A stretch of 24,680 nucleotides of DNA from a virus. The notes below the pieces were generated by a model. It saw only the letters and a list, made by a program, of their open reading frames with translations, had not been told where the DNA came from and did no database searches. Below, in pieces: positions 7,123 to 14,453 of this stretch. The position numbers and the translations under genes were made by a program. The stretch lies in IMG/VR virus record IMGVR_UViG_3300014839_000038, positions 1-24,680 of that record. One strand, 5' to 3'. The number at the start of each line of letters is the position of its first letter. Within the stretch, counting starts at the first letter, position 1.

Positions 7123-8661
7123 TCACACCTTCGCCACTGTCGCATCGAGCCAAGCGCCATTCAGCGCGGCTGCCCCAGCGAAGCTCCAACTCAGTTCGAA
7201 GACCGGCCACCGAGCGAGGCCGAGATTCTGCCACTGCGGCAGAATACGGTACGACGCCTCGATCGCGTCACCCCGATCGGACACCTGCGCGGTTGACTGG
7301 AGGATGTTTTGACCGAACGTCCGTCCCCGGTCGACGCTCAGTCGAAGCGCCAGTTGCGGCGGAGCGTTATTCGGTCCCAACACCCCGTCGCCACACTGAA
7401 AGTCCGCCAGGAACTTATTCAACACTATGCCCTTACCATCGGTGAGAGCCGCTCTACCGCCATCACCGATTGCAAAGACCTGTGGGAATGTTCGAATGCG
7501 CGGGATTGGCCTCGCAACGATGCCACCCCCGTCGCCGAGGTCTACATCCGCCGCGAAGTAATCCGGGGTGACATTGTAGAGCGTTCCGTTCTGCCAATCC
7601 TGGCCCATGTTAATGTTGTTCACCCACGCCATTGCAACAATGCGGGACCTGTTTAGGTTTCCTTGTGGGTCCAGAAACGCTTCTTGGTGCCATCCATCCG
7701 TCGGCGATCCAAGGGTCACATCAAGCACCCAAGTTTGGTTTCCCGCCGGAAACGTAAGGCCATAAAACATATGCCCATCACGCATGAACACAAACCCCAC
7801 CGCATCGGAAATCTGGGTCATCTGTTGGATGGCATACGAAAGCGCATAGTTTGACACAATTTGGGTCTGGTAGCCCGATTGCCGCAACACCAACCCCGCG
7901 CCGAGTTCGCTCTGCCCAAGCCAGAACACCCCTTTGTCGATAAAAACGATGCTGTACGGTGCAATACAACCGAACTCGATATAGGCGCCTGGCAAAATCG
8001 CGAACGGAAAGAGCGGATTTCCGGCGTTGTAGTGGATTTCACCACGGGTGTTCCCTAGCAGGACAATCTCTCGTTGCGATACCACGAACGTATTGATGAA
8101 GTCTGGGTAGCCATCCTTCACCCCGACGAGGGTCGAATTGAATGCCAACGCACCCTGCGTCGTGCAGCCGTATTCGTTCGTCAGCGGGTAGTTCCACACC
8201 AAATACCCGTCCAGAAAGTCCACCCGAGTCGCCCCCATGAACGTCCCAGAAGGATCAATCGTGCTATCGATTTCCTGGAACCCTGTGTTTGTTTGGATGT
8301 TCCACGTATAGCCCTTCGGGGAGTTGTCCACCAAAAGCGCCTGGACTCCGTTGTCCCTCATGGAACACATATAGGAGGAGTTTTCGCTCAACGTCCCGAG
8401 AAGTTGCAACCGGTTGTTCGGCAGGATCGCGTAGACATTCACCCCAACGACACAGTAGCCGTTGTTGTTGGAGGCCCGCCAGATTCCCCGACCTGCGGCG
8501 GGCACCGGCGGCACAATGAGAGACTTTAGACCCGCCGTCGGATAATGCGTCATTTTGTGAGAATTGCCCCGAGCGGGTTCGGGGAACAAATTGACACAGC
8601 GTTCGGAGGACCCCAGCACCGATCGGGTCGCGTAGGACCCCCCGACGAGTTGCAGAAGCAT
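7123..8661 (-). CDS. gp10-like packaged-DNA stabilization / tail hub protein, 512 aa
   Basis: The N-terminus (GGSYATRSVLGSSERCVNLF then PEPARGNSHKMTHYPTAGLK) matches the start of the P22 gp10 family, where a G-S-Y-x-x-R-S-x-x-x-x-x-R-C-V-N-L-Y/F-P segment is characteristic. The rest is beta-rich with repeated short strands, as expected for this tail-hub protein. In P22, gp10 (472 aa) attaches under gp4 at the portal vertex and seals DNA in the head. Here it follows the gp4-like gene with one 151-aa gene between them, close to P22 order. The start ATG at 8661 has a modest AAGG about 10 bases upstream. The assignment is by sequence pattern and synteny. Confidence 0.85.
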   Translation of the reverse strand: MLLQLVGGSYATRSVLGSSERCVNLFPEPARGNSHKMTHYPTAGLKSLIVPPVPAAGRGIWRASNNNGYCVVGVNVYAILPNNRLQLLGTLSENSSYMCSMRDNGVQALLVDNSPKGYTWNIQTNTGFQEIDSTIDPSGTFMGATRVDFLDGYLVWNYPLTNEYGCTTQGALAFNSTLVGVKDGYPDFINTFVVSQREIVLLGNTRGEIHYNAGNPLFPFAILPGAYIEFGCIAPYSIVFIDKGVFWLGQSELGAGLVLRQSGYQTQIVSNYALSYAIQQMTQISDAVGFVFMRDGHMFYGLTFPAGNQTWVLDVTLGSPTDGWHQEAFLDPQGNLNRSRIVAMAWVNNINMGQDWQNGTLYNVTPDYFAADVDLGDGGGIVARPIPRIRTFPQVFAIGDGGRAALTDGKGIVLNKFLADFQCGDGVLGPNNAPPQLALRLSVDRGRTFGQNILQSTAQVSDRGDAIEASYRILPQWQNLGLARWPVFELSWSFAGAAALNGAWLDATVAKV

Positions 8662-8681
8662 GGCGCGAAGCCTTTGGTCGC

Positions 8682-9137
8682 TTACGACGCTGCGTACAGC
8701 TGCTTCCAGATCCCAATAGTTGTGCTAACAAACGCCAACGTATACCCCGACGCAACCGTGATGGAAGTCACATTCGCGGTCTTTGACACCGTCGCGTTTG
8801 CGACGATCTGGTCAAGTGCGGAAGCATTGTTCACATTCGGCGATGCATTCGCATAGATCCTGGCGGTGCTTGCGCCATTGTTGTTGACGACAACACGGGC
8901 TCCTGGAATTGCAAATGGCAACTGCGTTGAGTCGTTCGTCGTAACACACGTAGTGATCTCGTTGGTACCATAAGCGAGCACAGGACTTCCGGCCTGTGCT
9001 CCCCCAGCGAGCGCGGTAATGCCGTTTTGGGTTCCCAACGTAAAGTTCGCAAGGTTCGTCAGGGCTCCCCGCGACACAAGAGCCTCACCGAATTTGCCAT
9101 AGAAGTCCGTAAGGTAGTTAAACAACGTGATTGTCAT
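8682..9137 (-). CDS. Unknown beta-rich virion-cluster protein, 151 aa
   Basis: The ATG at 9137 has AGGAG with a 7-base spacer. The protein has no signal peptide or membrane span. After an N-terminal helix (TLFNYLTDFYGKFGEALVSR) the remainder is Thr/Ala/Asn-rich beta sequence, with a segment (LPFAIPGARVVVNNNGASTA) like ones seen in phage surface or decoration proteins. It is inserted between gp4-like and gp10-like genes, which are adjacent in P22, so it may be a neck or head-surface component specific to this phage group. I cannot name a family. Confidence 0.55.
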   Translation of the reverse strand: MTITLFNYLTDFYGKFGEALVSRGALTNLANFTLGTQNGITALAGGAQAGSPVLAYGTNEITTCVTTNDSTQLPFAIPGARVVVNNNGASTARIYANASPNVNNASALDQIVANATVSKTANVTSITVASGYTLAFVSTTIGIWKQLYAAS

Positions 9138-9197
9138 TGGAGGGCTCCTTTACAACGCCACGGGGGTTTCTTCGTACCGGGCGGAACTTTGTTTCGC

Positions 9198-10028
9198 TTA
9201 CGTTGGACCGGACTGGTCCGAAAAGATGTTGTACATTCCAGGTCGAGGATACAACCCCGGCGGAATGCTCAGCAGCGGAATTTGGGTATTTCCCCGCCGG
9301 ATGGTGTCAAGCGCGTCACGGGCCTGCGCCGCCAGGATGTCCCCCGGAGTCATCGAGATGCCGTATTTCGGACGAACTTCCATCGCGATGTTCTTCACCA
9401 GCGCCCGATAGTACTCAAAGGGGATATTCAGCGTCACCGCAAGGGGGTTTCCTGCAAGCGAAAACGCCTGAGGAAGCTGTTCCCGCACAGTGATCCCGAT
9501 AGCATAAATGCCCGATTGCGGCCACGGCCACACGAAGAGGTTCCCATAAGGCCACGCGGGATCATAGTACGCAATGAGAGAAAAGTTCGTCAGTCCCTTC
9601 ATCCGGATCATATTGTAGTCTTCGAACGCCGGAAGGAGACGTAGCGGATAATCGACCGGACCATTCGGCGTAGTGATGAGCTGCCGAAAGAACGCGCTCT
9701 CAAGCCGGTTTGGTCGTGTCGTGAAGCCTTCGGACCCTACGGCAATCTGTGGCGGAGTGCCTGGAAGTCCAGTCGGGCCAATCGTGTAGGGCACGGGGTT
9801 TCCTGCGCCGTCGATGCTCTGGCCTGTTGCCTGCACTGTAAGGGTCTTGAGGTGGTACACCAACCACCGCTTACGCTCCCACTGCTGAAGGAGCCATATT
9901 CCTCGGGCACTTGCATCAAGGAGGTCTTCGCTAAGTGGGATCATACCGATCCCTAGTGCCCCCGAGTCACGAAGCGCCGCAGTGAGGAGATCACCCCAGG
10001 TTGTTGCTACAGGGTTCTGGGTGCTCAA
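9198..10028 (-). CDS. gp4-like head-completion / tail accessory factor, 276 aa, TTG start
   Basis: The start is TTG at 10028: GGAGA sits 7 bases upstream and no ATG or GTG lies nearby in frame. The N-terminus (TWGDLLTAALRDSGALGIGM then a helix ending RGIWLLQQWERKRWLVYHL) fits the helical start of the P22 gp4 family. Gp4 (166 aa in P22) binds beneath the portal after packaging and forms the ring to which gp10 attaches. The middle is loop-rich and the C-terminal third helical (YRALVKNIAMEVRPKYGISM). It is longer than P22 gp4. Position after coat and before gp10 matches P22 synteny. Confidence 0.8.
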   Translation of the reverse strand: MSTQNPVATTWGDLLTAALRDSGALGIGMIPLSEDLLDASARGIWLLQQWERKRWLVYHLKTLTVQATGQSIDGAGNPVPYTIGPTGLPGTPPQIAVGSEGFTTRPNRLESAFFRQLITTPNGPVDYPLRLLPAFEDYNMIRMKGLTNFSLIAYYDPAWPYGNLFVWPWPQSGIYAIGITVREQLPQAFSLAGNPLAVTLNIPFEYYRALVKNIAMEVRPKYGISMTPGDILAAQARDALDTIRRGNTQIPLLSIPPGLYPRPGMYNIFSDQSGPT

Positions 10029-10070
10029 GTGAGGGTCTCCTTCACTAGCGGCGCTTCGGACATAGCGGGA

Positions 10071-10619
10071 TCAGACCAGCCCAGCTTTCGCAACGTTCGA
10101 GTCGGCTTTCGACGGCGGCACGAATAGCCTGTCGCCCCCTTCGAGTTCCGTCTGTATTCGCTTCGCTTCCTCGAGCATCTCCGTAAGGCGCTTGTTCTGC
10201 TCTTCGAGGTCCGAAATGCGGGAGCCCGCAGAGACTGCCGGAACTGGCATCGGGCGGAGGCCCTGCTCCTTCCGCCAGGTTTCGTTTGCCGCCTTGATGG
10301 CCATCGCGGGGTGTTTGTGCCAGCCTTCCGCTAAGGCTTCGCCCAACTCCGCATCGTTCGTCACCTCGCGAGAGATGATTTCCCACTGTTCGCCGAAGGT
10401 CTCGACGGTGCCGTATGAGGTTCGCTCTTTGGTCCCCGGAACGCTGATACGTTCCTCGCCGCGAGGATGATACAGCATCATAGGGAACTTCACCGGCCCG
10501 ACATAGAGCGATCGTCCTTCGTTGTCCCGCGAATTGGGATTCGCTGGGTTCTTGTTGAAGTACCCTGACGCTTCCATGGCGTCGTAGACCGTGAAGCGGT
10601 CGCCGTTCTTCAGGGTCAT
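10071..10619 (-). CDS. Unknown head-cluster protein with C-terminal coiled coil, 182 aa
   Basis: The ATG at 10619 overlaps the preceding stop (ATGA), with GGGAG 7 bases upstream. The first half looks globular (FPMMLYHPRGEERISVPGTK; EQWEIISREVTNDAELGEAL). Residues about 135-163 form a short coiled coil (ISDLEEQNKRLTEMLEEAKR). No enzyme motif is visible. It shares an overlapping unit with the two genes before it, right after coat and ahead of gp4-like. A minor head or assembly protein is the likely role, from context only. Confidence 0.6.
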   Translation of the reverse strand: MTLKNGDRFTVYDAMEASGYFNKNPANPNSRDNEGRSLYVGPVKFPMMLYHPRGEERISVPGTKERTSYGTVETFGEQWEIISREVTNDAELGEALAEGWHKHPAMAIKAANETWRKEQGLRPMPVPAVSAGSRISDLEEQNKRLTEMLEEAKRIQTELEGGDRLFVPPSKADSNVAKAGLV

Positions 10620-11338
10620 CGGGGCTCTCCCGTGGTAGGATCGAAGGGAACATTCGGAGCGGCGCCGTAGCCCGGACTACGCACAGCACCAACAGGAGCG
10701 GATGATTGCGGAATCGAGGAAGGCAAGAACGACCTTGGCGCAGGCGGGGGCATCGGAGGCTGCGGAGCCGATGAAATCCCCGGAACTGGCGTTCCGACGG
10801 ACCCGAAAGCCTCCTGCGGATACACCCCACGGCTAGAAACGCCACCCGGAGCTTCGCTTGCGGGACCATTAGGCCCAAAGCCAGTTTCGGGCGAAGTGAA
10901 GCCCTTGTCATCGACGAAGGTGTTTGTGTCGAGGGTGGGAACTTCGGGCGCCGAGGCGTTGGAGGCTTCGGGGGAGACATACCCCGGAGGAACGTTGTCC
11001 GAAGTATTGGGGTTATCCGTGCCGAAGGGAGCAACGTAACCATCCGCTGGGGCTTCGCCAGGAACATCGACCGGAACGTCAAATCCCGCCGGGCTCACTC
11101 CGCCCGAGTTGAGCGGCGTCGGAGGCTCGCCAATCGCATGAAGCGGCCGCAACGAACTGGGGGCGCCTCGAAGCATTTGTGCTTGTTCCGCCGTGACAAT
11201 TTCGAAGTTGATGCCTTGGCGTGCGAGGTGCCCGAGCCATTCCTCGATCGGCCCCAGCGCTGCCAGGATCTGACCTTCTTTGTGCGAATGTGCGCCGAAT
11301 GTGAGGGCCGCCCATTCACGTAGTTCGGAAATTCTCAT
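10616..11338 (-). CDS. Unknown proline/glycine-rich head-cluster protein, 240 aa
   Basis: The ATG at 11338 has GGAGA 7 bases upstream; its first bases overlap the stop of the 40-aa gene (ATGA). The first ~60 residues form a compact helical domain (RISELREWAALTFGAHSHKE; ILAALGPIEEWLGHLARQGI). The remaining ~180 residues are Pro/Gly/Ser/Ala-rich with no predicted fold. A small ordered head with a long flexible tail would suit a tethering or surface-displayed virion component, but I recognise no family. A large frame antisense or out of phase over the same DNA (for example the Arg/Pro-rich frame at 10045-11082) looks like a shadow. Confidence 0.6.
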   Translation of the reverse strand: MRISELREWAALTFGAHSHKEGQILAALGPIEEWLGHLARQGINFEIVTAEQAQMLRGAPSSLRPLHAIGEPPTPLNSGGVSPAGFDVPVDVPGEAPADGYVAPFGTDNPNTSDNVPPGYVSPEASNASAPEVPTLDTNTFVDDKGFTSPETGFGPNGPASEAPGGVSSRGVYPQEAFGSVGTPVPGISSAPQPPMPPPAPRSFLPSSIPQSSAPVGAVRSPGYGAAPNVPFDPTTGEPR

Positions 11339-11457
11339 TTGGACTTCTCCTTTTTCGAAGGGGACTTCGCATCGCCCTTTTTGAGGTCAGCAGGTTTGAT
11401 CATCTTCCGAATGAGGGCTTTGTCTTCACGCTCATCGGAGTGGGAGGGTTTCTTCAT
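11335..11457 (-). CDS. Small charged protein, 40 aa
   Basis: This short gene fills the gap after the coat gene. ATG at 11457 has AGGAG with a 7-base spacer, and its TGA overlaps the next gene's ATG. The product is very charged: 13 Lys/Arg and 8 Asp/Glu among 40 residues, with SDEREDKALIRKMIKP in the centre and a Lys/Ser tail (SPSKKEKSK). There is no Cys, Trp or hydrophobic core, so it probably folds only on a partner or on nucleic acid. Function is unknown. The strong ribosome site and coupled overlap support it as real. Confidence 0.7.
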   Translation of the reverse strand: MKKPSHSDEREDKALIRKMIKPADLKKGDAKSPSKKEKSK

Positions 11458-11511
11458 TTGGAGGCTCCTGGGTTAGGGGGGGAAAGGATGTCCCTTTCCC
11501 CTTGAGATTGC

Positions 11512-12735
11512 TTAAACGACGTCTGCGACCACAACGGCCCATTCCGGACGAATCCAGAGGTAGCCGTAAAGGACGTCAAGCCTCGTCGGCATCTGGTCGG
11601 TGTTGATGATGTACTGAGTGAGCATCCTCATGGAGATGCCGTCGAACTCGGCCCGACTCGCCTCGTGAACCCCACGAGGGATTTCAAGGTCGGCCACCGC
11701 AAGCGTCACCGCCTCCGGCGCGAAGGCGAAGTTCTTCCGATACGACGTGCTCGCCGCGAGGCCGTTTGACGGATTCACCGCAGCACCATTGATCGGACTC
11801 ACCGTCACGGTCTGAAACTGCACCGCGTTGCCACCAACCGCTGGGATGATAGCGGGGAAGAGCGGAATCGACGTAGCGTTAATCGCTACGTTCGCCGTCG
11901 CAACGAACTGGCACAACTCGCCGGTGCTTTGCTTCGTGATCTTGTTGACCTTGTACACCCCGGCGACAGTGAAGATGTCGCCGATGTTGATCGACCCTGC
12001 AAGGGCATTCACTGCAAGGTTGAGCCCAGTCTGGCCGGACCCGAGGACGGTCGCCGAGCCCTGTGCAAGCGAGCCCGTTGTATGGATGATAGCAGTTTGG
12101 TCCCTCATCCAGATGAACGAGAGCGCATCATACATCCGCCCAGTGATGTACTGATTGGACAACTCAGTCTGCGGATTCAGAAGCCCGGTCAGCGATGCCA
12201 CAACACGAGCTTCCGTGCGGGGACCGTTTACGATCTTCCAATTCGCCGTCGGCGCCGAATTGATGCTGAGCGAAGCTCCGGCATTCAGATACGTCGAGGC
12301 ATTCGGCGTCAGGATGTTGTTATTGGCATCCTGGTTTGCTACGAAGTTGCAAATCCCGCCTTCAGACCCCGACATGATGTCAACCGCGACGGACCCAACA
12401 AGGTTGTTTACCGCAGGGGCCAGAACACGCCTGGAGTAATCATCCAGTGACATGGTCCGATCGACTGTAGTAAACGACACTCCGACGTTCTTCTGGGTCG
12501 AAACGACGAGGGTAGTGGACTGTTCGGCAGTGTCCTGGACCGAAAGGGTCGGACCCGTCGTGACGGTATAGTCATTCGGTAGCCGGATGCGAAGCGCAGT
12601 GCCAATCTTAGCGCCGCCAATGGCGAAGGAATCGTCATACTGCATGTCGACGTTCTGAATGAACGCGTTAGAGTTCTTCCAGAGGCGCACCGCCTCGCGG
12701 GTGATCATGTTGATGGTGAGTAGGGAATTGGCCAC
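11512..12735 (-). CDS. Major capsid (coat) protein, P22-coat family, 407 aa
   Basis: This forms the icosahedral shell. The N-terminus (residues 2-20 ANSLLTINMITREAVRLWK, then QYDDSFAIGGAKIGTALRIR) is typical of P22-like coat proteins, with the QYDDSFA segment and the following K-x-G-x-x-L-R-I-R-x-P strand. Length is close to P22 coat (430 aa). I choose GTG at 12735 because AAGGA lies 8 bases upstream; the in-frame TTG at 12741 is too close to that site. It lies downstream of scaffold and the Tat-coat chimera, behind a hairpin-rich 130-base leader that may support high expression. Its first ~56 codons are duplicated in the chimera. Confidence 0.92.
   Translation of the reverse strand: MANSLLTINMITREAVRLWKNSNAFIQNVDMQYDDSFAIGGAKIGTALRIRLPNDYTVTTGPTLSVQDTAEQSTTLVVSTQKNVGVSFTTVDRTMSLDDYSRRVLAPAVNNLVGSVAVDIMSGSEGGICNFVANQDANNNILTPNASTYLNAGASLSINSAPTANWKIVNGPRTEARVVASLTGLLNPQTELSNQYITGRMYDALSFIWMRDQTAIIHTTGSLAQGSATVLGSGQTGLNLAVNALAGSINIGDIFTVAGVYKVNKITKQSTGELCQFVATANVAINATSIPLFPAIIPAVGGNAVQFQTVTVSPINGAAVNPSNGLAASTSYRKNFAFAPEAVTLAVADLEIPRGVHEASRAEFDGISMRMLTQYIINTDQMPTRLDVLYGYLWIRPEWAVVVADVV
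12632..12717. repeat. Coat N-arm duplication, copy in the coat gene
   Basis: This 86-base segment of the coat gene aligns without gaps to 12960-13045, with 74 of 86 identical by hand count. It encodes coat residues about 7-35. Identity at DNA level, with mismatches clustered around one short stretch (12683-12689), indicates a direct repeat from duplication rather than distant protein similarity. Confidence 0.9.
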
Positions 12736-12741
12736 GGCCAA

Positions 12742-12871
12742 AGTCCTTTCGGGATTGAGCGTAATCGCTCGTCAGGGTGGCGAACCCCGGTTCGGCCGTG
12801 GCAAGGAACTTCGGGTTCCTAGGTCCGAGAGAGTTTAAGGGCCTCTCCGTGCCCGCAGAGTCAGACGGGAC
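12742..12871 (-). promoter_or_regulatory. Hairpin-rich leader upstream of the coat gene
   Basis: The 130-base gap before coat contains four short perfect inverted repeats: 12757-12770 (5 bp, loop 4), 12781-12794 (6 bp, loop 2), 12804-12820 (6 bp, loop 5) and 12829-12847 (5 bp, loop 9). None is followed by a T-run on the minus strand, so none is a standard terminator. No convincing -35/-10 pair is visible. A structured 5' leader, RNA-processing region or message-stabilising element for the abundant coat message is the best reading. Confidence 0.45.
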
Positions 12872-13228
12872 TCAGAACCGACGGAAAGCAGGTGGATTAT
12901 ATGTATTTGGGAGACGTATTTGAAGCACATTACCGACTGCGGCATTCAGAAAAAATGGGTCATCGTACTGCATGTCGACGTTCTGCATGAACGCGTTGGA
13001 GTTCTTCCAGAGCCTAATGGCCTCACGGGTGATCATGTTGACAGTTTGCAAACCATTTCGTCCACTCGAAGCAACCGGAACAATCGCTTGCAGAACCTCT
13101 TCATTTGGCATGACGCTAATCGGCATCAGCGAACTCATCCGAACGATCGCAGGGGCCGCAACAAGGGCCAGAAGACCCCCCAAGAAGCCCCTACGCGACG
13201 GACGAATGATTTCGCTCGGCTCGATCAC
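12872..13228 (-). CDS. Chimera of Tat-type signal peptide and coat N-terminal arm, 118 aa
   Basis: GTG at 13228 is the start: GGAGGA lies 7 bases upstream and the codon overlaps the scaffold stop (GTGA). Residues 11-16 are SRRGFL, a near-perfect twin-arginine (Tat) signal motif, followed by a hydrophobic stretch (residues 17-29, GGLLALVAAPAIV). Residues 62-110 closely match coat residues 7-56 (MITREAIRLWKNSNAF; QNVDMQYDDPFF; IRLPNTY), then the frame ends after 8 more residues (NPPAFRRF). It is therefore not a full coat protein. Roles one could consider are binding scaffold or coat, anchoring capsid parts at the membrane, or a relic of duplication. The good ribosome site, intact frame and coupled start argue against simple decay. 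The function is unknown. Confidence 0.8.
   Translation of the reverse strand: MIEPSEIIRPSRRGFLGGLLALVAAPAIVRMSSLMPISVMPNEEVLQAIVPVASSGRNGLQTVNMITREAIRLWKNSNAFMQNVDMQYDDPFFLNAAVGNVLQIRLPNTYNPPAFRRF
12960..13045. repeat. Coat N-arm duplication, copy in the Tat-coat chimera
   Basis: This is the partner of 12632-12717, a direct repeat with its start about 328 bases away. It encodes chimera residues about 62-90. Protein similarity continues to about residue 110 with more divergence and a one-residue difference in spacing. Confidence 0.9.
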
Positions 13229-14094
13229 GGAATAATCCTCCGGCCAGCACGCTTGTTCACCTCCGCGACGTGCTGTGCCCGACGCTCCATCCAAACCCGC
13301 ATGTCAATGGAGTCGCTCCGTTCCGGATCCTCCGCCGCGATGGCGACATGGGTCCGACCGACGCCAGTGATGGGGGTCAAGGGCTTCGGAGCCCCGGAAA
13401 CCCCCTCCACGTCACGGAACGCGAGTTTGCCCAACTCAACCCCCATCTTCGTCGGCGTAAGCGACATGATCCGGGCAGCTTCGTTGGGGTCCTCGCCCAA
13501 CGCGGCAATGAGCTTCGGGGCAGCGCCGGTGTCGAGCACCGCCTGCAACATACTGAGGTACTTCGACGCCGCTTCGGGATCGTTCTGATCATGAAGGACC
13601 CGCAACGCGGCGACGGCTCCATCAAACTTCTCGGCGCCGAACTCCTTCTGGCCCTCTGCGATGGCGCTATTCAGCGACGTCGTAAAGGTATTCCACGCAG
13701 CGATTTGGGTGGCCTTTTCCTCTGCCAGCTTCGTGGCCTTCTCGTCGATCTGCGCCTGCACCGCGACCGCATCGGCGGATTGGCCCGACTTCAGTTTCGC
13801 GACCTCCCGCTCAAGGTCCGCCTTCTGCGCAGTGAGTTTGTTGATGCGTTCTTGGGTCCGTTCGGCGGCATAGTCACGCTTCGGCGGAACGACCGCTGCG
13901 ATTTTTGCGGCCTCGGCAGCTTTTGCTGCGGCTTCTTGCGCTGCGACCTCCTCGGGCGTCGGCCCGTCCGGCTGGCTCGTCGCGGTCGTCACGGGCTCCG
14001 GAGCAGGTAGCAAAAACGACGCCGGGGGTATTTCTTCGGAGGGGTTTGCACCGCCTTGCGGGGCCACTACAGCGGCAGGATTCGGTGTAGCCAT
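13225..14094 (-). CDS. Scaffolding (capsid assembly) protein, 289 aa
   Basis: The position directly before the coat genes and the composition identify it. It has an Ala/Pro-rich disordered N-terminus, a highly charged coiled-coil region (about residues 73-145, ERTQERINKLTAQKADLERE), a helical middle, and a basic C-terminus (DMRVWMERRAQHVAEVNKRA). P22 scaffold (303 aa) is similarly helical and binds the coat N-arm through a small basic C-terminal helix-turn-helix. ATG at 14094 has AAGGA 9 bases upstream and overlaps the previous stop (TAATG). Its stop overlaps the chimera's GTG. It would direct procapsid assembly and be released before or during DNA packaging. Confidence 0.85.
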   Translation of the reverse strand: MATPNPAAVVAPQGGANPSEEIPPASFLLPAPEPVTTATSQPDGPTPEEVAAQEAAAKAAEAAKIAAVVPPKRDYAAERTQERINKLTAQKADLEREVAKLKSGQSADAVAVQAQIDEKATKLAEEKATQIAAWNTFTTSLNSAIAEGQKEFGAEKFDGAVAALRVLHDQNDPEAASKYLSMLQAVLDTGAAPKLIAALGEDPNEAARIMSLTPTKMGVELGKLAFRDVEGVSGAPKPLTPITGVGRTHVAIAAEDPERSDSIDMRVWMERRAQHVAEVNKRAGRRIIP

Positions 14095-14453
14095 TATGGT
14101 GCGTCCTTGGGTTGAGTTAGTGCCGGTGTGCGCCCACGCCCACGCATGAGGGTACCATCCAATAGCAATGCCTCATACAGTGCGTCCTTAGTTGCGTCGT
14201 CAAGCGGCCCTTGCAGGCGCGCAGCCATCATGGCCCGCGCAGCCGGCACAAACCAGAACATAAAAGTACGCATGAAAGCCAGTTCGAGGTGGCGTCGGCT
14301 AAAGCCGGGGTGTGATGTTCGCCATGCCTCCCAAATTCCATTTTCCGCCATCAGGGCCTCATACGCGGCGAGGCAGAGTTCCTTCGCCTGGTTCGCCACC
14401 GCCTCGTGCGCATGGAGCTTCCGCCCGGCGCCCTTCGAAATAAGCCCACTCAT
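14094..14453 (-). CDS. Unknown helical head-cluster protein, 119 aa
   Basis: ATG at 14453 is preferred over the adjacent in-frame GTG because AAGGGG lies 7 bases upstream of the ATG; the start overlaps the peptidase stop (TGATG). The protein is helical and rich in Ala, Met, Arg and aromatic residues (LELAFMRTFMFWFVPAARAM). It has no signal peptide, and the hydrophobic stretch is too mixed for a clear membrane span. No helix-turn-helix or coiled-coil pattern of a small terminase is visible. The function is unknown; it lies between peptidase and scaffold in a coupled unit. Confidence 0.6.
   Translation of the reverse strand: MSGLISKGAGRKLHAHEAVANQAKELCLAAYEALMAENGIWEAWRTSHPGFSRRHLELAFMRTFMFWFVPAARAMMAARLQGPLDDATKDALYEALLLDGTLMRGRGRTPALTQPKDAP

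Noticed and set aside
10045-11082. Minus-strand frame of 345 residues over the 240-aa and 182-aa genes
   Set aside because: Arg/Pro-rich with no ribosome site, while the two genes in the other frames have good sites and coupled ends.
12872-13228. Chimera as a simple coat pseudogene
   Set aside because: The frame is intact, has its own ribosome site, and carries a signal motif absent from coat; decay alone does not explain these. It remains a possible relic.
13229-13294. Upstream extension of the Tat-coat chimera
   Set aside because: It overlaps scaffold and has Gly/Arg-rich shadow-like sequence; GTG at 13228 has GGAGGA at 7 bases.
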